Shown: positions 45,713 to 58,167, numbered from the stretch's first letter. The stretch: DNA of 64,000 nt from Maratus speciosus (GCA_963932465.1 OZ010791.1:618147800-618211799); one strand, 5' to 3'. Translations and numbers: made by a program. Notes: generated from the letters alone by a model not told the origin.

Positions 45713-46615
45713 TAGGTGCGTTCGTAATTATATAAATACGTAGCACCTATAGTCGTCGTTCAGTCTGTCCGTCTGTCCGTCCGTCTGTCCGCATGTAACA
45801 GAGCAAAAACTACCCAACCGAATGGTCTGAAATTTCAAATATATGATTGTTGCAAAATTTTGTCGAGCCATTTCAAATTTTATGAAAATCGGATGTATAG
45901 TTTAATTACAGGGACAGTCAAAAGTTTTTCTTTACATTACGGCCAATGGGAAAAATTATTGCAAGTTCATTTTAATGATATTAGAGCCTTCCGAATGATC
46001 TGAAATTTTAAAGATATAATTGTTGCAAAATTTTGTCGAGCCATTTCAAATTTTAGGAAAATCGGATGTATAGTTTAATTACAGGGACAGTCAAAAGTTT
46101 TTCTTTACATTACGGCCAATGGGAAAAATTATTGCAAGTGCATTTTAATGATATTACAGCCTTCCGAATGATCTGAAATTTTAAAGATATAATTGTTGCA
46201 AAATTTTGTCGAGCCATTTCAAATTTTAGGAAAATCGGATGTATAGTTTAATTACAGGGACAGTCAAAAGTTTTTCTTTACATTACGGCCAATGGGAAAA
46301 ATTATTGCAAGTGCATTTTAATGATATTACAGCCTTCCGAATGATCTGAAATTTTAAAGATATAGTTGTAAAATTTCGTTGAGCTATTTCAAATTTTAGG
46401 AAAATCGGATGTATAGTTTAATTACAGGGACAGTCAAAAGTGTTCCGTTACATTACGGGAATGGGGAAAAATTATTGGAAGTGCATTTTAATGATGTATC
46501 AGACTATGCACTTTATGAAGTGCAAAAAATTATACATTCAGTACAATATGGGGTGCAAAAAATAATTATAAAACTAGTTATAGTACGAACGCACCTCATT
46601 TGCCACGTTTGACGA
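45713..46615 (-). mobile_element. Helentron-like element, family D, copy 1
   Basis: On the minus strand the 5' subterminal AGGTGCGTTCGTA (46596-46584) recurs in complement within the 3' hairpin GGTGCTACGTA...TACGAACGCACC (45749-45713), which is followed by TAAAAATG. A GGACAGACGGACGGACAGAC microsatellite (45763-45792) precedes the hairpin. The core is a 173-bp tandem array. The frame at 46409 is spurious. Confidence 0.75.
45812..46505. repeat. Four-unit 173-bp tandem array in family D
   Basis: GAATGRTCTGAAATTT starts at 45820, 45993, 46166 and 46339, an exact 173-bp period. Units two and three are almost identical. Each contains TTTAATTACAGGGACAGTCA, TACATTACGGCCAATGGGAA and AAATCGGATGTATAGTTTAA. 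Confidence 0.95.
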
Positions 46616-47485
46616 GCAATTTCCAACTTGTTTATTCTTTACTAATTCTAATGATATTATAAATTTAAAGTGTAAAAACGTTTGACTGACGTCAAAACGA
46701 ACGGTAAAATACCTTTGCATATGGGTGAATTATAACCCAGAGAGAAACATGAGCCAATTTGTTTTTGAATTATTCAAATATTTTTCTTAATAATTCCAAT
46801 TTTAGCTTTTTTCATTGAAAATCAACGGACATTTTTCATAGAAAATGTAACATTTTTACTTCATTGTTGCAAAAATTTCAAAAGCCGTAATAATAATTTA
46901 TTCCTTTTTAGTTGAAATATTTTCACGTGAAATATTAAATTGAGTTAGTTTTTTTTTTTTTTTTTTTCAAAAATTAAAAAGGTGAATATGGCGTCGTAGT
47001 GGAAATAAAAAGGATGTTTTCAGAATAAGTTTTTACGTTGGTCAAATTTATATTTTAGTAAAAAGTTTCTAATGGATAGCTATTTTTACGCAGGTAGCGA
47101 ACTTAGGGAGGAATTACATAACTTAATATTTTTTTTTTATCCAATATTAAATTTTGGAAAGAGTTCAACAATTGGACAAAACAAACAACAGTATTTATTG
47201 AAACAATAATAATAATTAGCAAAGTGAAACGCAATTTCTGAAGATTTCACAAAAAATTAAAATTAAATATTCAAGTGTTAAAGTTTTTTTAAATTTTAAA
47301 ATATATTATTTTTATAAAAATGAATGAATCTCAGTAATGAATGGCTCAATAAATCGCTTTCCATAGGGGTGGATCAAGGCACGGAGATAGAGATATTGTA
47401 TTAGAACTCTGTGGTATTACTCATCTATGGAGCTTTACGTTTACGTTTACATTTCGTAAACAAAGAAACTTTTTGTTAAAATTGT

Positions 47486-47521
<36 letters not shown>

Positions 47522-48166
47522 GAAAATATCCAGGACGCATTGATTTAATTCAAGAAAAATTTTTAAAAGTTACAGCTATATAACTTTAAAATTTCATTCG
47601 GTATACATAAAACCAAAAGTTATCAATTATCATTATTTCTTTCGTAAAATTTTAATTTAATTTTATCAATTTTTTAGAACTTAGCTTATATCCATTTGAA
47701 ATTAGTTTGCATTGCAAATAAAATTTATATTTCATATTAAATGTAATTAATATGTAAGGAATAATGCAATACCATGTTATGTACTACATATATTAATTAT
47801 ATCAATGCAGATAAAATTTCGATTTTTAACATAACATTTGAACATAACTTTGGAGTAGAAACAAAAATGTAATTTAAAAAGTGAAAAAATAATTATCGGA
47901 CATATCAATGCAATCATGATAACATCGATCTCATATTTCAATTACCTCTAGGGGGGTGGGGGGGTGAGGGATCATTTTTAATGCAAACAAAATTAAAAAA
48001 ATTAAGCGGATAAATGTTAAGTTCTTTAAAATTAATTAAACCAAATTAAAATTCTATCAAAGAAATAATAATAATAATAGTCATTTTATTTATATTGAAT
48101 GAAATTTTAAAATTATATAAACGAATCTTTTAAAAATTGACCTCGAATTACATCATTAAGTCCTGC

Positions 48167-48212
<46 letters not shown>

Positions 48213-48262
48213 AGAAACTCAAATTTCAGTCAAAAAGTCTTTCATTTATATTGATTGCCGAT
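46616..48262. other. AT-rich intergenic sequence with simple repeats
   Basis: Poly-T tracts at 46948-46968 and 47490-47517, and a (TTA)n microsatellite at 48168-48211. No gene. Confidence 0.5.
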
Positions 48263-48887
48263 GGATGACACCAAAACAATATTTAATAAACGGTCAAGTG
48301 CGAGCATTACTCGCGCACAGAGGGTTCCGTAGAATAAATATAAGAATTTGTAATTGTATTAAAAACAACAACAACAACAACAACAACGTTGCTAAAAGAA
48401 TACTAAGACTTTGTAAAAAACTATACAACGTAAGGTTGGATATAACTGTATATATTAGAAAAGTGTAAATGGGTATACACTGAAAGTTCAAAGAGATATG
48501 GAACCTAAATAATACAAAATATAGCTATTCATATAACTCTTTTTTAAATATTATCCAAATCTGTTTATGATGAACTTAATTCGGTACTGACAATAAAAGC
48601 AGTGCATAGTTAAACTTCATTTGGCATTTCATGCAACTAAATTCAGCGTAGTAATAACCTTTATTTCTACAGTGTAGCTAAAACAAAACCTTTGTTCAAA
48701 GTTTAAATTTGGCATTGTGCTAAGCACGCTTCGAATTGAGGTCTCAAAGTTGCAACGCCGCCTTGGTCAGTGCCGCGTTTTTCCAGATAGGTGTTTAATT
48801 AACTTTTAAAGTCACTCGAGGCGTATTGAGAGATACAATCAATCCAAATTATCGCGAATCCCACAGTATTTATGGGATTCATTCTAA

Positions 48888-49106
48888 TTAAATCTTTCGA
48901 GGGCGATGCCCTTAAAAAACGGACACCTAATTTTAATTCCAAAACAGACAAACGGCACCAAGAATATTTAATTAAAATTTTCCTTCTATCATGTACGTGA
49001 AAATAAGCAAGTTCGCATTTTCTAATAAATTCGTTTATAAATTCTGGTGTCAGTTCATTATTTCACAAGTTTATAAATAGAATTACTCCGTGCCGGAAAG
49101 GATTAA
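48888..49106. mobile_element. piggyBac-type MITE, copy 2
   Basis: It begins TTAAATCTTTCGAGGGCGAT and ends GTGCCGGAAAGGATTAA, diverged from the MITE at 14684-14897 but sharing AATTCTGGTGTCAGTTCA-type sequence. TTAA at both borders. It lies inside Helentron-E. Confidence 0.6.
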
Positions 49107-49309
49107 CACTAGAACCGCCACAGCGGTCATTTTGACCGCTACGGAATAAAAATATGTTGATTCGAGCCATAAATTTCTTTCTAAAATAAGTTATACCTGT
49201 ACCATAGAGAAATAAATTAAATAAATAAGTTAAAATATTTTAAATAAAAATTCTGGGGTATAATATTTTTATGATATTTAAGTAAAATTTCCGGCGGTTC
49301 TAGTGTTAA
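49103..49309. mobile_element. piggyBac-type MITE abutting another one
   Basis: TTAACACTAGAACCGCC occurs at the left and, in complement, at the right (TTAACACTAGAACCGCCGG), with TTAA borders at 49103-49106 and 49306-49309. It shares its left TTAA with the right end of the MITE at 48888-49106. The near-perfect TIRs suggest a younger insertion. Confidence 0.85.
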
Positions 49310-50852
49310 GTGGTCGCAGGACTCTCAAAGCTTCAAAATTTAAGAAATTTTAATTTTTTTAGATGTTAAACTCCTATCTTTTCTGAATATTTAGATATAA
49401 TTGTTTCCTTGAAATTCCCATTAGAACAGAAGTTTTGGCTTTTAGAATTATACCCGCTCAATAGCTGCAGCGGCGTTTCCAAAACTTTAAAGTCATTATT
49501 TTCCAAATGGCGTTTTTTGGGCATAACGCGCAGGATACCTCAAAAACTTCTGAATATTTTTTCATGAAATTCTCAAAACATATATTTCATGTTAGTCTGT
49601 ATAAACTGAACCTAAAATTTCCTTTTTATTGTTCAAAAAAATATTTTTTTTGGTGATTTTACTGTTGAAATTTTCGAAATATTGTATTAGCTAAATGCAA
49701 CATTGCACTGAAAATATAAAAATGCTTTAAATACAAATTTATTTAAGTTCAGGGAAATTATTACAATCTGAAGTATAAGTAAGCACCAAAATTTTCATTC
49801 TAGTTGCAATATTTATTTTGTAATCCTGCGCGTAAACTGTTATGCCAAATTTTTTTTCGACAAATGTCTAACAGTTTCGAGCCCCCTATAAATACTAATT
49901 CTGTATCTTGCAATTTTTTAAATGCATGAAACGAAAGAACATACTTATATCTTTCATCCCAATTTAAATTGTGTTTTAAAATCATATACATTTTAAGACA
50001 TTAAATGTTGAAAATTTTCTTCTTTTCATTTTTTCCACATTTTAGAGTCCCGAGACCCCTTAAATTAGTACGTTTTTAACAATTTGACATTTATTGCTTT
50101 TATACTGTTACTGGACATTACGTTACACATATATATCATTAAAAGTTGTTAACTAGGCATAGAGTACGCCGCCCCTGTCCTTGTGTATGTCCAAACTGAC
50201 CGTACCATTAAGGGTTAATATCTCGGCTAATTACCGATGATTGTTTTCGAAAATCATTATCAACAATGCTTTTATTCTTCTGCAACGATAGGTATATTCA
50301 GCGATGGTCAACAATTTTTTTGAATGCCCGTAAATCAAAATTTGTGTATAACAGAAAAATGCTAATTACTCAAAAACTATGTGAGCTAGGGTAATCGCTA
50401 TAATTTTCCGGCAAGGTTTATATTAACGTCTACTACCTCTAATTTTTTCATAATTTTAGTTTCAGTAGATTCGGAATTAGATGGGGGGGGAACATATTTT
50501 TGCGCTACATTTTCAACAATATCTTTGAAAATATAATACCTAAAATTAAAAGGAATGTATTTTTGAATTCAGCGTTACAAAAGTTTTTACAGGATACCCC
50601 ACATGGTATACAAAGAAAAGATTTTTTTTTCAAGTAGCATAATTAGCCCCTCTACTTTTTTACTAAATATATTTATGAATGTTTATTAATCTGAAAATAT
50701 GTGGGTCAATGGTCTTTATTACTTCCCCGAATTTGAACTTTTCACGCTCCATAGTTTGCGAGTAAAATGGCTGTGACAGACAGACAGACGGACAGACACA
50801 GGAGTGATCTTATAACGGTTCCGTTTTTACTTTTTAAGTACGGAACCCTAAA

Positions 50853-53215
50853 AATAGACGGAATTTTCTGTAAAGCTCAGGCCGAGAGCACTAGTATAGC
50901 GAATACAGCTTGTACTTCCGGACTCCATTTTTCACAAAATCATGAGTTGGTATGAAAAAGTAAAAAATGCATTTCAAAATATTTAAAGACTTATAATAAG
51001 CTAAATATTTTAATAGCAGAATCAGATGTTAACCTGTATTTTTTTTATGAAACGCTGTAAGAGTCTTTCATTTGCTTCTCCTTCTTAATTTAGCATTTGT
51101 AAATCTAAATGGCAACAGTCTTCGTTTGTTTACATCTGGTTATCCGTTGCTTATAATAGCTGATTATCCGTTATTTTTAATTTATAATTTAAAACATTAT
51201 AATTGGATAGTTTTTGAAGGTTTTAGAGAAAATAAAGAAGAATAGATACGATACAAAGCAGATTATGTGTATATTTTCATTAGTTGAACAATTGGCAAAC
51301 TTACAGCCTCTTTAATACTTATGCCTAGCAGTTGATGAGTTGCTTTTCTCGAATATGAGTCGGAGTGGTCGTAGCTGGAATCGTCACCTTAGCGTATAAT
51401 ATAAATAGATTTACAGATTTTTTACGTTTTTAAAAATGTTTTTTCTGCATGATTTTGTCAAACAGTTTATCTCTGTATCGGCTGCAGTCCGATTACGGAA
51501 GATCAGAACAATTGCGGTTAAAACAATAAAAATAGCTCAACATTTATTCCCTGTTAATATTCTGTAATGAAATTAAAACTTCATCAATAAATAAATAAAA
51601 TAAAATAAAACACAAATTTAACACATATGTAATTGAACTATGCGATTAAACACTGAACTATTCAGAATAAAAAAAATTGCTATAAATAACGATTTATTTG
51701 GCTATTAATCCCTAGCATGTTTCTAATACGGAAGTATAACTTTTAATAAATTTAAAAACTTTATTTGAGTACATAGTTGATAGTTTTCGTATATAAAGGC
51801 TTTTTGGGGGGGTTGCTAGTGCGCAATCTAAAAAATGCGTTATACAAAAAAAAATGTATAAGAATTTTCAATTAAAAATGGTTTTCACCTTTGCTTTGTA
51901 ACCCAGGAAACCCTGGTTAGATTTCTTCTCCTGGTTACAATGATATCGAAATGCCAGTTTGAGTTGGAAATATAGATTAAACAACCACAGCCCCATTTTT
52001 GTTCACTTCCGACATCAAACTTCTAGTAGGAAATGATTTTTCTCTGTGCTAAATCGTGAGTTTCGAAGTATTCAGTAAAATTCTTCATAATACTTCGGAT
52101 TTACTGAGTAATACTGACTATCACGGCGGTCACGACCGTATCTGCCATTAATAATAGATGCAGAGGCTGCAATTTCTTCGGATACAGAGGCAATATCCCC
52201 GTGAAGAAAATGCCAAATCGATTATTCGGGCACCTCCAATATTCTTTCGGCTTTTCTCCCTAAAGACCTCTCGCTGATATATATTTCATGATAGATCTCA
52301 CGGCTGTAATGTAATGCACTGTATCAAGGTTCATCTGTCTCTTAATTGATCTTACAAATAATATCTGTTTCCTACCTCGTAATATAAACTCTTTTGTTTG
52401 TTGTTGTTGTTTAAACAAAGGAAATATAGAAATTAAGTAAAAAGCCTTTAGAAGAATAACCCTCCTTTCTTTCTTTCTTTTTAGCCCCCAGTATGCTATT
52501 TCTTTCTCCCAGCTAATACAATGTCGTCTCCAAAAAATAACGTTACTTTGTATTAGACAGCCCTAAAACAAAGCAGAGGTATCATTATACGAAATAATTT
52601 CTACTGCAACTTTTTAAACTTCTAAGCATCGCACATTTTCAATTTTTATACCGTTGTATTGAAAAAAAAAATACTTTTAAATGCAATTTGTTTGAAAACT
52701 GCATCTCTATTTATTTTTGAGATATTAATTTTCTTGTAGTTTTTAGCACCATTTGTTTAATTTTGGCAACTCAAGTATTCCATTTCTGTAGAAAGTAAAG
52801 GAAAAATAGTTGCAAAATAGCAATTATATCTTTTTGTTGCCATTTTCTCATAAAAACTGAAAAAAATGTAATTAAAATACGTGCTATGTTGAAAAATATA
52901 AATGAATGATTTCTGATAAAACAGGGATAAACTAAATTTAATTTTAAGTGTCTATATTAATGTTACAAACAAATAAAGACATATAAATATAGCCGATTTT
53001 TTTTGTCGAGTTTTTTGAATGACGATATCTCTTTTTTTGGATTTGTGTATGATTCAGCGATAGTGACGGCCTATGCTTACTTTACTGTAGAAGTGTAGTA
53101 GAAGTGTAGTACTGGATCGCAAATGAGGAATTCTTCAGCGGATGCGGATGACGTCATTTTATATAAAATATAAGCATGTGTTTTAAGTCTTAAATCTGTA
53201 AAACTGAAATATGTT
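50853..53215. other. AT-rich intergenic sequence
   Basis: No supported gene or bounded element. The 52130-52330 segment is less AT-rich but shows no exon-like structure that I recognise. Confidence 0.4.
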
Positions 53216-53220
53216 TTGTA

Positions 53221-53262
53221 CCTATCTATCTATCTATCTATCTATATATATATATACATATT
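53221..53262. repeat. (CTAT)n and (TA)n microsatellite
   Basis: TATC repeats grading into TA repeats. Confidence 0.9.
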
Positions 53263-53499
53263 TTTCTTTTTCATCTGGGGCGACACTGAAAAAGCAGAAT
53301 TCTTGTTTTCTAGTTGTTGTTGTTTTTTTCTTTTTTTTTTTCTTTCGGTGGCTTCCAAACTATTGAAGCCGTCCGGAGGAAAGCATTTCGGAAAATTTCA
53401 TTTTCAACGATCATGATCCCTCAGACTCCAAAACCAGACTCCGTTAAAACGTTGGTTTATAGTATGCTAGACTGTCTTCGCCCGTCTAGACGGTCGCTT

Positions 53500-53592
53500 G
53501 GGGTGTGCTTGTGTGTGTGTGGAGGGGTCGGAACTGTGTGTGTGTGTAGAGGGGTCGGGACTGTGTGTGTGTGTGTGGGGGGGGGGGGGTAT
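53500..53592. repeat. GT-rich minisatellite ending in a G run
   Basis: GTGTGTGTGTGGAGGGGTCG and GGACTGTGTGTGTGTG units, about 37 bp apart, end in 12 or more G. All long frames here are low-complexity artefacts. Confidence 0.85.
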
Positions 53593-53960
53593 AGATGCCT
53601 TCTGAAGCGAAAAGCTCGGACTTCGCCAAAGGCCCACAAAGTGCTTTTTGCATGCAAACAGAAAAATATAATAAATACTTTATTTTATATTATACGAAAA
53701 TAGTAAAAAAAAAGATATCTTAAAAGCATACAAATAAAGATTTCGCGACATAAATGATAAATTTAATTCATGAGTTCCTTCACTATATTTTTTATAACTA
53801 CTGTAATCCGATCGCTAACAAACGAAAAGTGCAAAACGATTTATAAGATACGAAATTAAAATAGAAACATTTCCTTCGTAAAAAGTGTTATGCGAAATAT
53901 CTAATCAAAATTCCGTAATAGATGTCTTAGTCGTCTAATCTTCTATTATTGCGTACATGG
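53593..53960. other. AT-rich spacer
   Basis: Nothing recognised between the GT minisatellite and the next array. Confidence 0.4.
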
Positions 53961-53964
53961 CCGG

Positions 53965-54425
53965 TATAAAGATAAAATCTCTAAAATCGTTAAAACGGGT
54001 GTTAAACTATTTTTTAGTAGACTTGTTATCCTGAATTTTACGCTCCTACCTAAATCTTCTGCTGAGATATGGCGAAATGACCTAAACTTTCGGCCCTATA
54101 TTTAATTCCTTAGGTGGAGATTTCTAAAGTCGCTGAAATACGTGTTTAACATTTCTTTAGTAGATTGGTTATCCTAAATTTCAAGCTCCTGCCTGAAACT
54201 GCTGCTGAGATAATGACCTAAAACATTCGAGCCCCCTCCCTTTAACCCCTTAGGGAGGGGAGAATGTCTGAAATAGCTGAAAAACATGTTTATCTATTTT
54301 TTAGTAGATTTGTTATTTTGAAATTCACGCTCCTACCTAAAACTGCTGCTGAGATATGACGAAATGATTTAAAACCTTCGACCACTCCATTTCACCTCCT
54401 TAGGAGTGAGGCTGAGGATTTTCTA
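53965..54425. repeat. Three-unit 143-bp tandem array
   Basis: GCTGAGATA starts at 54061, 54204 and 54348. Each unit also has TTTTTTAGTAGAYTTGTTAT, CTCCTACCTAAAACTGCTGC and CCTTAGG. The size and style match Helentron-like cores, but no termini were found beside it. Confidence 0.85.
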
Positions 54426-54678
54426 AAAGCTACTTAATGTGGCTTAATGAGACTGTCACTAGTATGAAAATCGGCCAGTTTAAAATTTTTAATCTTTTGT
54501 GCGCTTTGATACAGAATTTGAAGATATAAAATCGAAAACTATTATGCTCTTTACCTTTTTTTCGCCTAAAAATTTCTTTCATTTCATTGAGTTACATCTC
54601 AGAGCTGGCGGGACATATCTGTATATCTAAGGTATATATTAAAGAAAGTACACACATCAAATAAGTATACCCCTATGC

Positions 54679-54923
54679 CAGTGGCGTGGCGTCCGGTCAT
54701 CGCTGGATGCGGCGATGACCAAGCAATATTTTAAAACTCTTAATAAGCTTTTAAAACTCTACGATCCAGTTTTAGCAGAACATTTGGAGTTCATGTATAA
54801 GTGAAGGTAAGATTTAAAGTTTCTTTTTTGAACATTCAACCATTGAATTTTAGAGTTAATAATTTTTCACCACAAACTTAAATAATTGCGATGACCACCG
54901 AAAATTTTCACGCCACGCCACTG
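54679..54923. mobile_element. hAT MITE with perfect 8-bp TSD CCCTATGC
   Basis: CCCTATGC is duplicated at 54671-54678 and 54924-54931. The ends CAGTGGCGTGGCGT are exact inverted repeats, with GGTCATCGC repeated just inside. It is 245 bp with no coding capacity. The intact duplication and TIRs suggest a fairly recent insertion. Confidence 0.92.
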
Positions 54924-54931
54924 CCCTATGC

Positions 54932-56515
54932 CTATCCTATAACTTTTATAACGATTATATCAAAATCGCTCAAATTTCTTATCTTCACCACTACAATGTT
55001 AAAATATTAAGCAAATTATAAATATTCTATCAATAATTTGACAGAAAATAGTTAAATGTGCAAATTGATATAATACCTTTTGTATTTTGAGAATATTCCT
55101 ATTCAATATGTTTATAATTAGACTAGACAATCAGTAAATCAGCTTAATGACAACATTGTTTCTTATTATTTGAATGAACTTTTGTTTTTCTGACAATCCT
55201 TATTCTTAATAATACCCTGTATAGTTTAATATTTTCATAGGTTATTTTTGGGTATTGGCTAGTGATAAAATAATAAAAAATAAGTGATGGGTTAATGAAT
55301 TTGTGAGTGGAAAGAAGTCATTAAATTTTTTTTGTGTAATTAGATTTTAGAATAAAAATGTAACTGAATTAAATTATTGAGAATTTAATTTCAATTAAAG
55401 CTTATTAAAAAAGCTAATATATGCAAAAGTGCTTATTAAAAAGTTTCAAGTATTCGGTTGCCGAATACCGAAGCTTCGGTATTCGGTATTCGGCAAAATT
55501 GCTGCTTCGGTCAATCACTAATTAAAATAACGGTATTTTTAACGTGATTCCATTTTCATCAGCAGAAACATTTAGCGCTCCTGAGACCGTTATATATTAA
55601 ACACAATGACATCTTCACATACAAGTGATACATTAAAGTTTTCTTATCGTTTTAATCGTTTTATAAATCTTTTACTAAAAATATCTTTCTTTACAGTAGC
55701 AATAAATGTTCAATTCCTGCTTGAGGGACACAAACATTAGAAAAATCATGCGTGCAAAGCTCGGGGTTTGTTAATATTATATACATATAGACATATGTGT
55801 GTGTGTATACAAAGAAAAAAGAATGGAAAATACACACAAGGGTGTTACAAACAATACAATGTTACAAGAAATATCAATGGTTTGTTCAATATAAAAGAAA
55901 TCTCTCTTATGCCTATATATACAACGAAATTTCTGAAAACCTTTAAAACCAATTAGTTCTATTTGATAACTAGAAATATAGTTAGAGATATCTTAGATAT
56001 AGCATATATATTGGATTAGTTAGTATTTTGAAAGAGTAAATCTGTTGCAAAATTCCAATAACCGTTTTATAAAAGGCAATCTGCTTATCTGATTAATCAA
56101 GACCATTGTATAACAAATGAAGGAATAGAAAACTTGGGAATTCCTAGAGGGAAACTAGAATATAAAGAATCGTCTAAACGATAAAAGACATTCCAATCAA
56201 GAGGAATTAAGGATAAAAACAAGGAGATTTGCAGACTCCTGCTTTATTTGGCTAATCATGACCTGCCTACAGAATGGAGTTTATTAAGATTATATATGAA
56301 GAGATCAGATGATAAAGGTGATATGTGACAAAAAAAAAGTGAGTTAATCATATGATTGGAGATAATCAAGGGTGATCTATACAATCTGTTCAATAACTAT
56401 TTGAAAAAACCTATTATGCAAAGAGATTTTAAATCTATAACAAATAACACCTTATAATAATATATTAATTTCAAATGCTAAAAGGTGTAAAATAAAACTT
56501 TAAAACCAGTAAAAA
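54932..56515. other. AT-rich intergenic sequence
   Basis: At 55447-55520, repeated TTCGGTATTCGG with GAAGCTTCGG and a TTAGTGATTGACCGAAGC end (complement) looks like a fragment of a hAT MITE. No gene was recognised. A broken frame near 56202-56330 has no known motif. Confidence 0.4.
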
Positions 56516-56529
56516 TACGTTTATTTCGA

Positions 56530-56575
56530 CTGTTGACATGTTTCGACTCACCCCGAGTCATTTTCAAAAACAAAT
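56530..56575 (-). ncRNA. Degenerate hammerhead-like hairpin, GTC type
   Basis: On the minus strand it reads TTGAAAA, T, GACTC-GGGGT-GAGTC, GAAAC, AT, GTC. The perfect 5-bp stem II, GAAA, a two-pair stem III and a GUC cleavage triplet follow hammerhead order. The first core (CUGANGA) is altered at two positions and no stem I was found. It probably derives from a Penelope-like terminus. Confidence 0.3.
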
Positions 56576-56898
56576 AAATAAAGCTGTTCTGAATTTGCAC
56601 GGTCTATGCCACGCCATCATTCAGTTTTCCACGTATTCTTTCATATTATGCACGTTACATTTTTATTTCATATGGATGTTTATTTTATTTTATTTCCATA
56701 CTCATTGAGTAGCTCGAGCCATATTTCTGGTAAGTGAAAAAAAAAGTCTATGCGCTGAACCCCACAAAGCGCCTCCGAGAGCCTTAATGTTTAATGAAAC
56801 GAATTTCACAAAACAATTCCCCATCTGCCGATTTTATTTTAGTTAAATCTCTTAAAATGAAATTAAAAAGTAATCCAAATTAATCATTAATACTCGCC

Positions 56899-57089
56899 CA
56901 GTGTTGATTTCAGGGGGTGGCCCGGGGGGGGGGAATGTCCCCCCGGAGCAATGAGATGTCCCCCCCGGTAGATTTGAGATTTTGTGTTTTCAATGGTCAA
57001 AAAGTGCAATTTCCCCCCCGGAACTCTATAATGTCCCCCCCGGGGCCACAGAAATCCCTCCCGGAGAAAAGTATCTGAATTCAACACTG
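56899..57089. mobile_element. hAT-type MITE, CAGTGTTGAATTCA family, complete copy
   Basis: It starts CAGTGTTGATTTCAGG and ends CTGAATTCAACACTG. The flanks share ACTCGCC on both sides (56892-56898 and 57090-57096), 7 of an expected 8 bp. The 191-bp body is rich in CCCCCCGG. It is the best copy of the family for defining a consensus. The minus-strand frame covering it is spurious. Confidence 0.8.
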
Positions 57090-57096
57090 ACTCGCC

Positions 57097-57543
57097 AATA
57101 AAACAATTTGTGTCAGCTTGATACAAGAAATCAATCCCTTCTTCTTCAATAGTTTTTCTCTTCTTCTAACAACGCATACCATGTATTTCCAGCGTAACAA
57201 TCTCTCATTCATAAAAATGTACACCCGTAAATCTGACATTTTTCCGGTCTTGCTTCCATTTCCCATTCAATGAAATCAGAGTCGTAAAAGGGGAAAGGGC
57301 ACACTGGCTAAAAATAATCAATAAGTGAGTACTGCTCAGTCAGTATCAATTTTTTTTTCCTTCTTCATTGGGAAAGAAGAGACAATAAATTCGGTCAATC
57401 GCCTCTGATGGGAAAGGACGAAAGGATTTTTTTTCGGGCATCACTTCATCATTTCTCTTCATAAAGGCGGAGAATGACTTCGATTTTCCGACTTCTTTAT
57501 TCAGATTATCTTCACATTTTATAAGAAAACTAAGTAATGAGAT
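57097..57543. other. Intergenic sequence with an unassigned open stretch
   Basis: A minus-strand open stretch (about 57543-57346, including SKSFSAFMKRNDEVMPEKKS) is less AT-rich than its surroundings but has no recognised domain, and it runs into the neighbouring MITE. I do not call it a gene. Confidence 0.3.
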
Positions 57544-58051
57544 TACAGTAGAACCTCGATTATCCGAAGTAATTGGGACAAACCATCTTTCGGAAAATCG
57601 AAATTTTCGGATAATCGGGAATGTTTCAATTTTAAGAATGAGGAGAAATATATGCAAAATTTCTTATTATGGTACCAAGTGCTTAATGAAAATAAAGCAA
57701 TAGCAAAATAGAAACAAGAATAAATTACCTAAATTTAAATTTTGAAATTAAATACTTTTTACACATATCACAAGCGTTTGAAAAAATGTTTTGTTTGTCG
57801 CAGTTTCGATTGCCTTTGCTTTGAAGCTCTATCACGGAGTTTATTATTATTATTAGTTCATCAGTATCACAGTCTTTCTGCTGCTCCAGCTATAGCCATG
57901 CCTTCAGAATTTCTAATGTGTTCGTTTTCTTTGTTCCACTCCGCAGCTTACGGAAGCTCAAGATAAATTCAAAGGAACTCTAAGAAAGGGGATCGAAAAT
58001 ATTTATATCTACTCGTAGTTCCGAAAGAGTCGCTTGCACACAAGGAATATG

Positions 58052-58087
<36 letters not shown>

Positions 58088-58163
58088 GCTTTTAAAATGT
58101 ATTTTGCATTCGAGGAATGTGATAGTAAAACCGATAGTTTCGGATAAAAGAGGTTCTATTGTA
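57544..58163. mobile_element. Pogo/Tigger MITE, CAGTAGAACCTCGATTATCC, copy 2
   Basis: Left TACAGTAGAACCTCGATTAT and right TACAATAGAACCTCTTTTAT (complement). Collinear with 33622-34260. It contains an (AAT)n microsatellite at 58049-58085. Its frames are not genes. Confidence 0.85.
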
Positions 58164-58167
58164 CTTT

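Larger units (their letters stand above)
48293..50852 (+). mobile_element. Helentron-like element, family E, 2.56 kb
   Basis: The 5' end GTCAAGTGCGAGCATTACTC, then GCGCACAGAGGGTTCCGTA, contains a small hairpin (GCGAG-CATTA-CTCGC) and the subterminal GGGTTCCGTA. The 3' end has a GACAGACAGACAGACGGACA microsatellite (50777 on), then hairpin GGTTCCGT...ACGGAACC (50817-50847) and CTAAAAATAG. I recall nearly the same termini in lepidopteran and other arthropod genomes. Two nested piggyBac-type MITEs lie inside. No Rep-helicase frame was found, and the short frames at 48265 and 50767 are spurious. Confidence 0.75.

Noticed and set aside
53314..53703. Plus-strand frame of 129 codons with cysteine-rich stretch
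   Set aside because: The cysteine and glycine richness comes from the GT minisatellite. A frame on the other strand is open for the same reason.
57346..57657. Minus-strand frame of 103 codons
   Set aside because: Its first third is the pogo MITE terminus. The remainder has no recognisable domain, and no splice or start evidence supports it.
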